Assembly (NCBI RefSeq): GCF_965228805.1
Contig: NZ_CBDDIE010000003.1
Coordinates: 1,054,001-1,118,000 of the forward strand
From: JASBTN01 sp965228805
GTDB taxonomy: Bacteria > Pseudomonadota > Alphaproteobacteria > Rhodobacterales > Rhodobacteraceae
Direction of reading: 5' to 3'
Length of the DNA stretch: 64,000 bases
Shown here: one piece after another, positions 32,954 through 41,306 of the stretch
Numbering within the stretch: position 1 is the stretch's first letter
How the letters are laid out: each line of letters begins with the position of its first letter
Notes under the pieces: generated by a model
The model's database searches: none
Told to the model about the DNA's origin: nothing
The model's input: the letters and a program-made list of their open reading frames with translations, nothing else
Position numbers and translations under genes: made by a program

Positions 32954-34082
32954 CCGGAGGCGGCAGGGTGCCCGCCTTGTAGGGCGCCCAGTCGGTGATC
33001 TCGGGGTAATACATGCCGCGCCATTTGCGCACGCGCTTGTTCATGACCCGTCGCCACAGGGGCGGGATCATCGCCGCCACCGTCATCACCGGATAGCCAT
33101 AGGGCAGCTGCGGTGCTTCGTGATCCGGGTAGGTCTGCAAAAGCGGAAAACGCCGCGCGGGCTTGTAGTGATGATCCGAATGGCGCTGCAGATTGATCAG
33201 AAGCCAGTTCGACGCCATTTGGTCCGAATTCCAGCTGTGATGCGGCCGCACGGGTTCGTATTTGCCCTCGCCCAGATGTTTGCGGGTCAGGCCGTAGTGT
33301 TCGACGTAGTTGGTCAGCTCCAACTGCCAGATCGCGATAAACGCCTGCCAGATGAACAGGGCCAGCCCCAGCCAGCCTCCGAAGATCACCGCCAGAATCA
33401 CCGCCACCATCTGCAAGGCGCCATAACGCCAGAACGGGTTGGCAGCGTCGAGCGGGCTGAGGTCGCGTCGCGCCAGCATCGCCTTTTCCGCCCGCCAGGC
33501 CGACCCCGGCCCGGTGCGCAGCACGCGGAAGAAATAGCGGTGAAACCCCTCGTTATAGCGCGCGGTCACCCCGTCGCGGGTGGTGCCGACATGGGGGTGG
33601 TGGACCAAGAGGTGCTCGGTGCGAAAATGGCTGTAGAGCACGGTGGCCAGCAACAGGTCCGCCAGCCAACGTTCGAACCGGTTGGATTGGTGCATCAGCT
33701 CATGGCTGTAAACGATACCCACCGCCCCGGTCAGCACGCCGACGCCGAAGAAGACGCCGAATTTTTCCCACAGTTCCAGATGCCCGGCCCGGGTCACATA
33801 CCAGAGCGTCGAATAGATCAGCACAACCTGGATCGGCAGCCAGATCCAGGTGATCAGCCGATACCAGAACAGGTCCTTCTCAGGCGTTTCCGTGTCCGGG
33901 TTCTGGGTATTGCGGCCAAGCGTCGCGTCCAGGATCGCATAGAGCCACCAGGTGCCCATCGGCGGCAACAGCAGAAACCAGCCACCTTGCGTGGCGGCCA
34001 GCCAGACCGTGGGCAACAGCGACAGCGACAGAGCAAAGGGCAGGGCGCTGGACAGTTTCGAAACTTTGGACGCGGGAACCAT
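32943..34082 (-). CDS. AlkB-type alkane 1-monooxygenase / membrane fatty-acid-desaturase-family hydroxylase
   Basis: 379 residues. The three histidine boxes are present: HELMHQ, TEHLLVHHPHVGT and LQRHSDHH, plus NYVEHYGL typical of AlkB. Several transmembrane helices surround them. These residues hold a di-iron centre that hydroxylates terminal carbons of alkanes with electrons from rubredoxin; no rubredoxin gene is adjacent. Substrate range cannot be told from sequence. It is convergent with and overlaps the GST gene. Confidence 0.88.
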   Translation of the reverse strand: MVPASKVSKLSSALPFALSLSLLPTVWLAATQGGWFLLLPPMGTWWLYAILDATLGRNTQNPDTETPEKDLFWYRLITWIWLPIQVVLIYSTLWYVTRAGHLELWEKFGVFFGVGVLTGAVGIVYSHELMHQSNRFERWLADLLLATVLYSHFRTEHLLVHHPHVGTTRDGVTARYNEGFHRYFFRVLRTGPGSAWRAEKAMLARRDLSPLDAANPFWRYGALQMVAVILAVIFGGWLGLALFIWQAFIAIWQLELTNYVEHYGLTRKHLGEGKYEPVRPHHSWNSDQMASNWLLINLQRHSDHHYKPARRFPLLQTYPDHEAPQLPYGYPVMTVAAMIPPLWRRVMNKRVRKWRGMYYPEITDWAPYKAGTLPPPVIR

Positions 34083-34136
34083 GACGGACCTCTCTTGTAC
34101 CCCCGGCGAGTGCCTTACAGGAAAATCCCTTTGATC

Positions 34137-35198
34137 TCAATGCGACACAGGGGGCGACAGGGTAGACCGCGCCAGGTCAAAGGCCTTGCGCATCACCGTG
34201 GGCAGATCACTGGGCCGCACATGCTGAAAGGCACCGCGTTCAGGTTCGGCGTCCTGAGGCAATTCCGCCACGCGAACGGCCAGACGCAGATGGAAATGAG
34301 TAAACGTATGGCGCACCTCGGCCCCCGGGTCGCGCCAGTCGGCGGCAATGGGTGGGTCTTCGCTGGGATCATCGCCCCACTCCGCCCCGGGCCAGCCCAG
34401 CATCCCCCCCAGCAAACCCTTGTCAGGGCGACGTTCGACCAGCCATGCGCCATCCTCCCGCCGGGCAAGATAGGCGATGCCATAACGGGTGGGTTTCGGC
34501 GTCTTAGGCGTCTTCTTTGGCAAACTCGCCTGCACCCCGCCTTCGCGGGCCAAACAGTCTCTATTCCACGGGCAAATGCCACAGGCTGGGTTCTTCGGGG
34601 TGCAGATCGTGGCACCCAAATCCATCACCGCCTGGGCGTAGTCTCCGGGCCGCTCAGCCGGAGTCAGATCGGCGGCCAGGGTGGTCAGCTCCGGCTTCGC
34701 CGTGGGCAGCGGCGTTTCCACCCGAAACAGCCGCGCCATCACCCGTTCAACATTGCCATCAACCACGGTTTCGGCCCGATCGAAAGCAATCGCCGAGATC
34801 GCGGCAGAGGTATAGGGACCGATGCCCGGCAGCTCCATCAACCCTGCGCGCGTGTCGGGAAAGCCCCCGCGCGCCGTAACCTCGCGGGCGCATTTGAGCA
34901 GATTACGGGCCCGAGCGTAGTAACCCAGCCCGGCCCATTCCCCCATAACGCGTGCGTCCTCAGCCGTGGCCAGATCCTGCACCGTGGGCCAGAGGGTCAG
35001 AAAGCGGGTGAAATAGTCCTTCACCGCGGCCACGGTGGTCTGCTGCAACATGACCTCGGACAGCCAGACGGCATAGGGATCCGGCACCACGCCCACCGCA
35101 CGATCGGCGGGGGAAACGCGCCACGGCAGAACCCGCGCGTGGCGGTCATACCAGGCCAACAAATCCGCCGAAGACGGGGGCGCCTTGCCATCACGCAT
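34137..35198 (-). CDS. mutY: A/G-specific adenine DNA glycosylase MutY
   Basis: 353 residues. Catalytic and DNA-binding motifs: SEVMLQQTTVAAV (Glu), ELPGIGPYTSAAISAIAF (HhH), VVDGNVERVMARLF (Asp), and the 4Fe-4S cysteines C-x6-C-x2-C-x5-C in CTPKNPACGICPWNRDC. A NUDIX-like C-terminal domain reads 8-oxoG. It excises A opposite 8-oxoguanine. The WNRDC segment holds one exact copy of the recurrent 12-mer (AGA codon). It is divergent from dciA. Confidence 0.96.
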   Translation of the reverse strand: MRDGKAPPSSADLLAWYDRHARVLPWRVSPADRAVGVVPDPYAVWLSEVMLQQTTVAAVKDYFTRFLTLWPTVQDLATAEDARVMGEWAGLGYYARARNLLKCAREVTARGGFPDTRAGLMELPGIGPYTSAAISAIAFDRAETVVDGNVERVMARLFRVETPLPTAKPELTTLAADLTPAERPGDYAQAVMDLGATICTPKNPACGICPWNRDCLAREGGVQASLPKKTPKTPKPTRYGIAYLARREDGAWLVERRPDKGLLGGMLGWPGAEWGDDPSEDPPIAADWRDPGAEVRHTFTHFHLRLAVRVAELPQDAEPERGAFQHVRPSDLPTVMRKAFDLARSTLSPPVSH

Positions 35199-35260
35199 TT
35201 GTTTTTACCCTTCTGCCGATTGTTATGGCATAGCGCCGCCGGACCCCTAGAATAGCGGCC

Positions 35261-35821
35261 ATGAGCAAGGACGCCAGACATAGTGCGAAACGGGGCGCAA
35301 AGGAGCCCCAGAAAAAGCCTGAACGCCGCATGCGCGGGTTCGAACGCACGGCCTCGCTGCTGACGTCGCGGATTCGCAAGGTTGGCGAAAGCCGTGGCTT
35401 TGCCGTGTCGCGCCTGCTGACTCATTGGGCCGAGATTGTTGGCGATGCGACCGCCAGCATCGCCCGGCCCGTGGATGTGAAATACGGGCGTGAAGGCTTC
35501 GGTGCCACGCTGACCGTGCTGACCACCGGGGCCCAGGCGCCGATGCTGGAGATGCAGAAGGAACAGCTGCGCGAAAAGGTCAACGCGGTCTACGGCTATG
35601 CCGCCATCGCCCGCGTACGCATTACCCAAACCGCGCCCACCGGCTTTGCCGAGGGGCAGGCGCAATTCACCCCGGCACCGAAGCCGGAAAAACAGATGAC
35701 CCCGCAGGTCAAGGAAAAGGCGGCCGAGACCGCTGCGCCGGTGCAGGACGATAGTCTGCGCGACGCCCTTGAAAGGCTGGGACAGAACATCCTATCTCGG
35801 CAGGACAACAGAAAAGGCTGA
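35261..35821 (+). CDS. DciA-family (DUF721) replicative helicase loader candidate
   Basis: 186 residues. A basic N-terminus is followed by the DUF721 domain: RLLTHWAEIVGDATASIARP and TVLTTGAQAPMLEMQKEQLR. The C-terminal third is variable and disordered-looking. In bacteria lacking DnaC, DciA loads the replicative helicase; the family assignment is clear, the role here is by analogy. dsbA-like follows 3 bp after its stop. Confidence 0.85.
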   Translation: MSKDARHSAKRGAKEPQKKPERRMRGFERTASLLTSRIRKVGESRGFAVSRLLTHWAEIVGDATASIARPVDVKYGREGFGATLTVLTTGAQAPMLEMQKEQLREKVNAVYGYAAIARVRITQTAPTGFAEGQAQFTPAPKPEKQMTPQVKEKAAETAAPVQDDSLRDALERLGQNILSRQDNRKG

Positions 35822-35824
35822 AAC

Positions 35825-36481
35825 ATGGACCGTCGTGCATTTACTCTTTCCCTGGGAGCGCTGGCCGCCGTTGGTGGTGGTGCCTACCTGATGACGCAAA
35901 AGGATGGCGCGCTGCCCGGGATTACCCCGGCGATGGCCGCGGATGGGGACGTGACCCCCGCTGCCGATATCGTGATGGGCGACCCGGATGCGCCGGTTAC
36001 CGTGATCGAATACGCCTCCTACACCTGCCCGCATTGCGCCAACTTCCATGTCGACAGCGGCGCGCGGCTGAAAGCCGAATACGTTGATACCGGCAAGGTC
36101 AAGTTCATCCACCGCGAGGTCTATTTCGACCGCTACGGCCTCTGGGCCGGCATGATTGCGCGCTGCGGTGGTGACATACGGTATTACGGCATGAATGACC
36201 TGATCTATCGCGGCCAGCGCGACTGGATCGGCTCGGGCGATCCGGATGAAGTTCTGGAAAACCTCAAGGCGCTGGGCCGCACCGCCGGTATGAGCAATGA
36301 TCAGATGGAGGCCTGCCTGAACGACCGCGCCATGGCCGAAAGCATGGTTGCCGCCTATCAGCAGAATGCCGCTGCGGACGAGATCAACGCCACCCCAACC
36401 CTGGTGATCGACGGCGAGAAACATTCGAACATGTCCTATGACGACCTGAAGGCGATCATCGACGCCAAGTTGGGCATGTAA
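35825..36481 (+). CDS. DsbA-family thioredoxin-fold exported protein
   Basis: 218 residues. MDRRAFTLSLGALAAVGGGA looks like a signal or Tat-type signal (DRRAF). The active-site CPHC lies in YASYTCPHCANFHVDSG, the cis-Pro loop in INATPTLVIDGEK. It probably acts in disulfide formation in the periplasm. It is coupled to the DUF721 gene upstream and ends at a strong hairpin. Confidence 0.9.
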   Translation: MDRRAFTLSLGALAAVGGGAYLMTQKDGALPGITPAMAADGDVTPAADIVMGDPDAPVTVIEYASYTCPHCANFHVDSGARLKAEYVDTGKVKFIHREVYFDRYGLWAGMIARCGGDIRYYGMNDLIYRGQRDWIGSGDPDEVLENLKALGRTAGMSNDQMEACLNDRAMAESMVAAYQQNAAADEINATPTLVIDGEKHSNMSYDDLKAIIDAKLGM

Positions 36482-36493
36482 ATCAAGTTCTTT

Positions 36494-36520
36494 GGTGGGC
36501 GAGGCAGCGCCTTGCCCACC
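36494..36520. terminator. Bidirectional hairpin between dsbA-like and lpxK
   Basis: GGTGGGCGAGGC-AGC-GCCTTGCCCACC forms a 12-bp stem (one G-U) between two convergent genes. No long T-run is seen on either side. Confidence 0.6.
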
Positions 36521-36529
36521 GGTTAGACC

Positions 36530-37522
36530 CTATTTCAGCCCAATCCGGCTGAACTCCGCCTCCAGCAGGCCCCAATCCGACAGTTCCAGACGCACCGGCA
36601 CAGTCAGCACCTTTGGCCGGAAAGTTGCAGGCAGGCGCACCGCGTCCTTCTCCGTCGTGACCAGCTGTGCACCCATGGTGAACGCCTCCATCTCGAGCCG
36701 TTTCATCAAGGCCTCGGTCAGCGGTTGGTGATCGCCCAGCGCCTCGGCGCGACGCAGGTTCGCGCCCAAGCCACGCAGGGTGGCAAAGAACTTCTCAGGA
36801 TGGCCGATTCCGGCAAAGGCCAGCACATCGAGCCCCTGCCAACCCATACCGGTCATTAGCGGTTCCAGGTGACCGGTGACATGCGGGCAGGGCGGGTTGA
36901 TCCATGTGGCCGCAAAGCTTTTCTGCGCGCCATCCGGGCCAATCGACAGCAGCAAATCCGCACGAGTTAGTCCCACGTCTACCGGCTCACGCAGCGGCCC
37001 CGCCGGAATGCAGCGCCCGTTGCCAAAGCCTTTCGCCGCGTCCACCACGACAATGGACAGGTCCTTATCCACACCGGGGTTCTGGAACCCGTCATCCATC
37101 AGGATCGCCTGGGCACCTGCCGCCTCGGCAGCCTTGATCCCGGTAACCCGATCCTTCGCGACCCAGGTGGGCAGGAACGCGGCCAACAGCAAGGGTTCAT
37201 CTCCGACCTGGTCAGCGGCGTGGATGCGCTCCTCAACCCGCAGCGGACCCTGTTCCGAGCCGCCGAACCCGCGCGAGACCGCGTGCACCGCAATGCCCAT
37301 CGCGCTCAGCTTCTGAGCTAAGGCAATCACAGTCGGCGTCTTGCCCGTGCCGCCTGCGTTGATATTGCCCACGCAGATCACCGGCACCCCGGCACGATAG
37401 CCGCCGGCGCGAGCCAATCGGCACGCTGTTGCGGTGGAATAGAGCCTTCCGAGCGGCGCCAGCAGACGTGCCCGCCAGTCGGGGCGCGCAGGGTCGGTGA
37501 ACCAGAACAAGGGGGCTCGCAT
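36530..37522 (-). CDS. lpxK: Tetraacyldisaccharide 4'-kinase LpxK
   Basis: 330 residues. Walker A is NINAGGTGKTPT (~53-64), with SRGFGGSEQGP and MDDGFQNPGVDKDLSIVVVD (Walker B/catalytic Asp). It phosphorylates the 4' position of the lipid A precursor at the inner membrane. It starts one base after the waaA stop. The order DUF4170-waaA-lpxK forms a lipid A/Kdo operon. Confidence 0.95.
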   Translation of the reverse strand: MRAPLFWFTDPARPDWRARLLAPLGRLYSTATACRLARAGGYRAGVPVICVGNINAGGTGKTPTVIALAQKLSAMGIAVHAVSRGFGGSEQGPLRVEERIHAADQVGDEPLLLAAFLPTWVAKDRVTGIKAAEAAGAQAILMDDGFQNPGVDKDLSIVVVDAAKGFGNGRCIPAGPLREPVDVGLTRADLLLSIGPDGAQKSFAATWINPPCPHVTGHLEPLMTGMGWQGLDVLAFAGIGHPEKFFATLRGLGANLRRAEALGDHQPLTEALMKRLEMEAFTMGAQLVTTEKDAVRLPATFRPKVLTVPVRLELSDWGLLEAEFSRIGLK

Positions 37523-37523
37523 A

Positions 37524-38813
37524 TCAGACTCCTCGCCGATCCAGGTTGTCCAGAATCAACTCGCAGATCCGGTCGGTCACCTCGGCCCCGGCGGTCGAGA
37601 CTTCCCAGGCCGCCGCAGCCATCGTGGCCGCGCGTTCGGGGGACAGGAGCGCTTCTAGCTCATCGCCCAGCGTCGTCGCGTCTCGCACCCGCCGCGCCGC
37701 GCCCGCTTCGGCCAGGCGATTGAACCGTTCACGAAACCGCGCCGGGTGCGGGCCGAACAGGATTGCCGAGCCCAAGGCCGCCGCCTCATGCGGGTTGCGC
37801 GGCGCCTGACCGTCAAAGGTCTGTCCCATCACGGTGACTGGCGCCAGCCGATACCACAGCCCAAGTTCCCCTGGCTGGTCTGCGACCAGGATCTGCACAT
37901 CGGGCCCGGGCTCGTCATCCGCGCTGCGCAGGGCAACGCGCCAGCCATCTTCGCAGAGCCGCGCGGCCAGGCCCGGGCCGTCCGAAGGGCATTCGGGCAC
38001 AAGGATCAGCAACAGGCGATGTGACCGACGCGAGGCCTGGCGGTGGGTGTCGATCACCACGGCCTCTTCGCCCGGGGCAACGCTAACCGCCAGCCAGACC
38101 GGGCGGGCGGCGAAGATAGCGGCAAGGTAGTCACGTTCGTTTTCCACATAAGGCAACGGTGCGCTACCCTCCTGCAGAAAGCCCGACAGTTCGACCTGGT
38201 CCGTGGTGGCGCCCAACCGGCGCAGGTTGCGCGCGCTCTGCTCATCCGCCGCCAGGATATGGTCAAAACACCGCAACAGCGCCTTGACCATCCCAGGCCG
38301 CCAACGCCATTTCTGGCTGGCCTCATCGGGCATGCGCCCGTCGATCATGACAATGGGCAAATCGGCCTCTGCCATGCCGGATAACAAGACCGGATGCAGT
38401 GCCCGATCCGCCCAAACCGCCAAATCCGGCTTCCAGTGGGTCAGGAAGACCTCGATCGCCTGTGGGACCTCATAGGGGGCGTACTGATGCAAGGCAGTTG
38501 CAGGCAGCAGGGCTTCCAGCTGGTGGTGCAGACTGAACCGTTCCGTGGTGACCAGCACATTCAGGTCCTCACGCTCCACCCCAAGGCGGGCGATCAGTTC
38601 CGGCAGGGCCATCGCCTCGCTTTCACCGCCTGCATGGAACCAGACCAATGGCCCGTCAGGGCGCGGTTGCGAGGACTCGCCCAGCCGCTCGCCCCCCCGT
38701 GCGGGGTCTTCATCCCCCGCCCGAGTACGGGTGACCAGACGCTGACGCGCCCAGGGCAGGCCACGCCTGCGCTGCTGGGTCAAGAGCAGCTGCAGCCCGG
38801 GCGCGAACCCCAT
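37524..38813 (-). CDS. waaA: 3-deoxy-D-manno-octulosonic acid transferase (Kdo transferase) WaaA
   Basis: 429 residues, in range for WaaA. The Glu nucleophile region WFHAGGESEAMALPELIARL and the C-terminal GT-B half (LGLWYRLAPVTVMGQTFDGQ; PHEAAALGSAILFGPHPARF) match the family. It adds Kdo to lipid IVA. The ATG at 38813 lacks a clear ribosome-binding site and the N-terminal hydrophobic anchor usual in the family is weak, so the true start may differ. The gene sits between the DUF4170 gene and lpxK. Confidence 0.92.
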   Translation of the reverse strand: MGFAPGLQLLLTQQRRRGLPWARQRLVTRTRAGDEDPARGGERLGESSQPRPDGPLVWFHAGGESEAMALPELIARLGVEREDLNVLVTTERFSLHHQLEALLPATALHQYAPYEVPQAIEVFLTHWKPDLAVWADRALHPVLLSGMAEADLPIVMIDGRMPDEASQKWRWRPGMVKALLRCFDHILAADEQSARNLRRLGATTDQVELSGFLQEGSAPLPYVENERDYLAAIFAARPVWLAVSVAPGEEAVVIDTHRQASRRSHRLLLILVPECPSDGPGLAARLCEDGWRVALRSADDEPGPDVQILVADQPGELGLWYRLAPVTVMGQTFDGQAPRNPHEAAALGSAILFGPHPARFRERFNRLAEAGAARRVRDATTLGDELEALLSPERAATMAAAAWEVSTAGAEVTDRICELILDNLDRRGV

Positions 38814-38821
38814 GGGACGGT

Positions 38822-39067
38822 TCAGCTGCCCAGTTCCTCGGTCGGGGAGGCCTCGGCCTCTTCCTCGCGCAGGCGGTGCAGATGGGCGATGTAATAGCGC
38901 ATATGCGCATTGTCGACGGTGCGCTGGGCGGCCGCCTTCCAGGCGTCATAGGCGCTGTCGTAATCCGGGAAGATCCCGACCACGTCGATCGCCTCGACAT
39001 CCTTGAAGACATTCTTGGTGGGATCGACGAGCTCGCCGCCGAAAACCAGGTGCAGACGCTGGGCCAT
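38822..39067 (-). CDS. DUF4170 domain protein
   Basis: 81 residues. FGGELVDPTKNVFKDVEAID and VGIFPDYDSAYDAWKAAAQR are the DUF4170 signature. Function unknown; the gene regularly precedes waaA-lpxK in Rhodobacteraceae, so a role linked to lipid A/Kdo metabolism is possible. It ends 8 bp before waaA starts. Confidence 0.88.
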   Translation of the reverse strand: MAQRLHLVFGGELVDPTKNVFKDVEAIDVVGIFPDYDSAYDAWKAAAQRTVDNAHMRYYIAHLHRLREEEAEASPTEELGS

Positions 39068-39127
39068 AGCTGTCCCTTTCTTGACTGTTCAGGCGCAACT
39101 TATGCGATGGACGCGCGGGTTGAAAGG

Positions 39128-40036
39128 TCAGAAGGGCCAGTCGCCCCGGCCCAGCGCGGTGAGCGCGGCAATGATCCGGTCGAAACTGTCCCGGGCGCGG
39201 GTCACGGAGGTGCGGCCGCGCAAGTAGCCATGGGTCAAGCCGGGCTCCTCAATGCAATGGGCCTTGCCTCCAGCGGCCTTGATCCGGTCCGCGTAGGCCT
39301 GGGCATCATCCGCGAGCGGGTCACATTCCGCTGCAATAGCGACTGTTCTGGGCAGGCCGACAAAATCCGTGTCGCGCAGCGGGGCCGCCGTCGGATCCTG
39401 CAGATCGCTTTCGCGAATGGCCATGTAGTAGATGATTTCGTCCCGCGTCAGCATCGGCGCGTTTGCGTGGGAGAGGTAGGAGCCCGCATCGTGATCCCCG
39501 CCCAGACCGGGATAGATCAACACCTGTCCGGCGAAGGCCAGCTTGCCCCGCAGGGCATGCGCCGTGGCGGCGGCAAGGTTCCCACCCGCGCTGTCGCCAC
39601 ACAAAAGCAAGGTGCCGGGCCAGGTCTGCGCCGCATATGTCGTGGCCGCGATGGCATCATCAAAGGCGGCGGGGTGTTTGTGTTCGGGGCTCAGGCGATA
39701 GTCCACGGCCAACACGCGGATCCCGGTGCACGCGCAAATCTCGGCGCAGACGTCGTCGTGGCTATCGAGGCTGCCAACTACGAAACCACCCCCGTGGAAG
39801 AAGACCACGGTCGTATCTGTTTCGCCCACTTCGTAAAGGCGGCAGGGCACGCCGGAACAGTCTCTATCCCGGCAGGAAACACCATCGGGACGGGGTTGGC
39901 GGAAGGCCTCGCACATCTGATCGTAGACACGACGCTGGTCCGCGATGGACATGTCGGTGGCGTCGGGCGGATAGAACTCCGCCGTGCGGTTGATGAAGGC
40001 CCAGGTCTCGGCGTCGATCAGCGTGTCGTAATCCAT
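39128..40036 (-). CDS. HSL-family alpha/beta hydrolase (esterase)
   Basis: 302 residues from the ATG at 40036. Oxyanion-hole motif VVFFHGGGFVVGS, nucleophile GDSAGGNLAA, acid in AECDPLADDAQAYAD and His in LTHGYLRGR. It is a hormone-sensitive-lipase-type esterase; substrate unknown. DRDCSG (AT AGA GAC TGT) holds an exact copy of the recurrent 12-mer. It lies 10 bp from arsJ and may be co-transcribed with the arsJ-GAPDH pair. Confidence 0.9.
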   Translation of the reverse strand: MDYDTLIDAETWAFINRTAEFYPPDATDMSIADQRRVYDQMCEAFRQPRPDGVSCRDRDCSGVPCRLYEVGETDTTVVFFHGGGFVVGSLDSHDDVCAEICACTGIRVLAVDYRLSPEHKHPAAFDDAIAATTYAAQTWPGTLLLCGDSAGGNLAAATAHALRGKLAFAGQVLIYPGLGGDHDAGSYLSHANAPMLTRDEIIYYMAIRESDLQDPTAAPLRDTDFVGLPRTVAIAAECDPLADDAQAYADRIKAAGGKAHCIEEPGLTHGYLRGRTSVTRARDSFDRIIAALTALGRGDWPF

Positions 40037-40046
40037 GGCGGCCAAG

Positions 40047-41306
40047 CTAGGCCGGGTTCTGCCCCGCCGCAAGCCTGCGTGCAGACAGATAGCTGGCCCC
40101 GGCCATTGCCGCCGCCGTGCCCAGGCACAGGGGCAGCCCGCCGGTCTGAAAGCTGAGCCCGGACAGAAGCGTGCCAATGAGCCGCCCCGCCGCGTTGGAC
40201 ATGTAGTAAAACCCCACATCCATGGTGACCCGTTCGTGCGAGGTAAAGGCCAGGATCAGGTAGCTGTGCACCGAACTGTTCACGGCAAAGACGAAGCCGA
40301 AGACAAGCAGCCCGGCAACCAGCACCGGCGTGAGCCACGGGCCGGGGAAGAGCGACAGCAGGGCGAGTGTACCAATCACCAAGGTCAGCAGCCCCACCCA
40401 GGTGGTCGCGGCATGGGTCATTTCGCCCTCTGGCCGGGTGGCGGCCCGCAGCAGCTTCGGCGCCCAGGCCTGCACGGCGCCATAGGCGATGATCCAGACC
40501 GCCATGAAACTGCCGATCATGAAAAAGGCCGCGCGGTTGCCCTCATGCGAGCCATCGGACAGCACGCCGTAGAAATATACGGGCACGCCGACCACGAACC
40601 AGACATCGCGCGCGCCGAACAAGAACATGCGGGCCAGCGACAGGCGGTTGATATTGGCGTCCTTGGACCAGACCTGGCTGAATTTGGCGGATTTGGAGCC
40701 TTTCGGCAGGCCCGATGGCATGAACAGTGCCACCGCGATCAGGATCACGATCAACACTGCCGCCATGCCGACCACGGAAGTGGTAAAGCCCCAGAGTGCC
40801 AGCAAAGCGGCACCAAGAAGGAAGCCCAGGCCCTTCACCGCGTTCTTCGATCCGGTCAGTACGGCGACCCATTTGAACAGCCCGCCCTGGCCGCTGGGGG
40901 CCAGTAGTTTGACCGCGGATTTCGACGACATCTTGGCCAGGTCCTTGGCAATGCCGGACAGGCCCTGCACCACCATCACATAGACGACCGAGAACGCCAC
41001 GGCCCATTCCGGCGCAAGCTGCGACAGCGCCGCCAGGGCCACAATCTGCAGGGATAGACCCGCATAGAGCGTCGTGGTCAGGCCAAACCGTGCGGCAATC
41101 CAGCCCGCGCTCAGGTTGGTGACCACGCCCATGAATTCATAAAGCAGGAACAACCAGGCGAGCGTGAACGCGCTGAACCCCAGCGTGTGAAAATGCAGCA
41201 GAACCAACATGCGCAGCGCACCGTCGGTCAGCATGAAGGCCCAGTAAGCCGCCGTGACGGCAATATAGGCCGACAGGCCCTCGGGCTTCTGCGCAGCCCG
41301 GGTCAC
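40047..41306 (-). CDS. arsJ: Organoarsenical efflux MFS transporter ArsJ
   Basis: 419 residues with about 12 hydrophobic helices. The start (VTRAAQKPEGLSAYIAVTAA), AYWAFMLTDGALRMLVLLHF and FGARDVWFVVGVPVYFYGVL are the ArsJ pattern. ArsJ exports 1-arseno-3-phosphoglycerate made by the neighbouring dedicated GAPDH. The GTG at 41306 overlaps the GAPDH TGA (GTGA). No arsB, arsC or arsenic-type arsR is adjacent, which is unusual. Confidence 0.93.
   Translation of the reverse strand: MTRAAQKPEGLSAYIAVTAAYWAFMLTDGALRMLVLLHFHTLGFSAFTLAWLFLLYEFMGVVTNLSAGWIAARFGLTTTLYAGLSLQIVALAALSQLAPEWAVAFSVVYVMVVQGLSGIAKDLAKMSSKSAVKLLAPSGQGGLFKWVAVLTGSKNAVKGLGFLLGAALLALWGFTTSVVGMAAVLIVILIAVALFMPSGLPKGSKSAKFSQVWSKDANINRLSLARMFLFGARDVWFVVGVPVYFYGVLSDGSHEGNRAAFFMIGSFMAVWIIAYGAVQAWAPKLLRAATRPEGEMTHAATTWVGLLTLVIGTLALLSLFPGPWLTPVLVAGLLVFGFVFAVNSSVHSYLILAFTSHERVTMDVGFYYMSNAAGRLIGTLLSGLSFQTGGLPLCLGTAAAMAGASYLSARRLAAGQNPA

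Noticed and set aside
32925..35255. A 776-codon plus-strand open frame over alkB-like and mutY
   Set aside because: Shadow of two genes with clear active-site motifs on the other strand; composition is Arg/His/Gln-rich with no fold.
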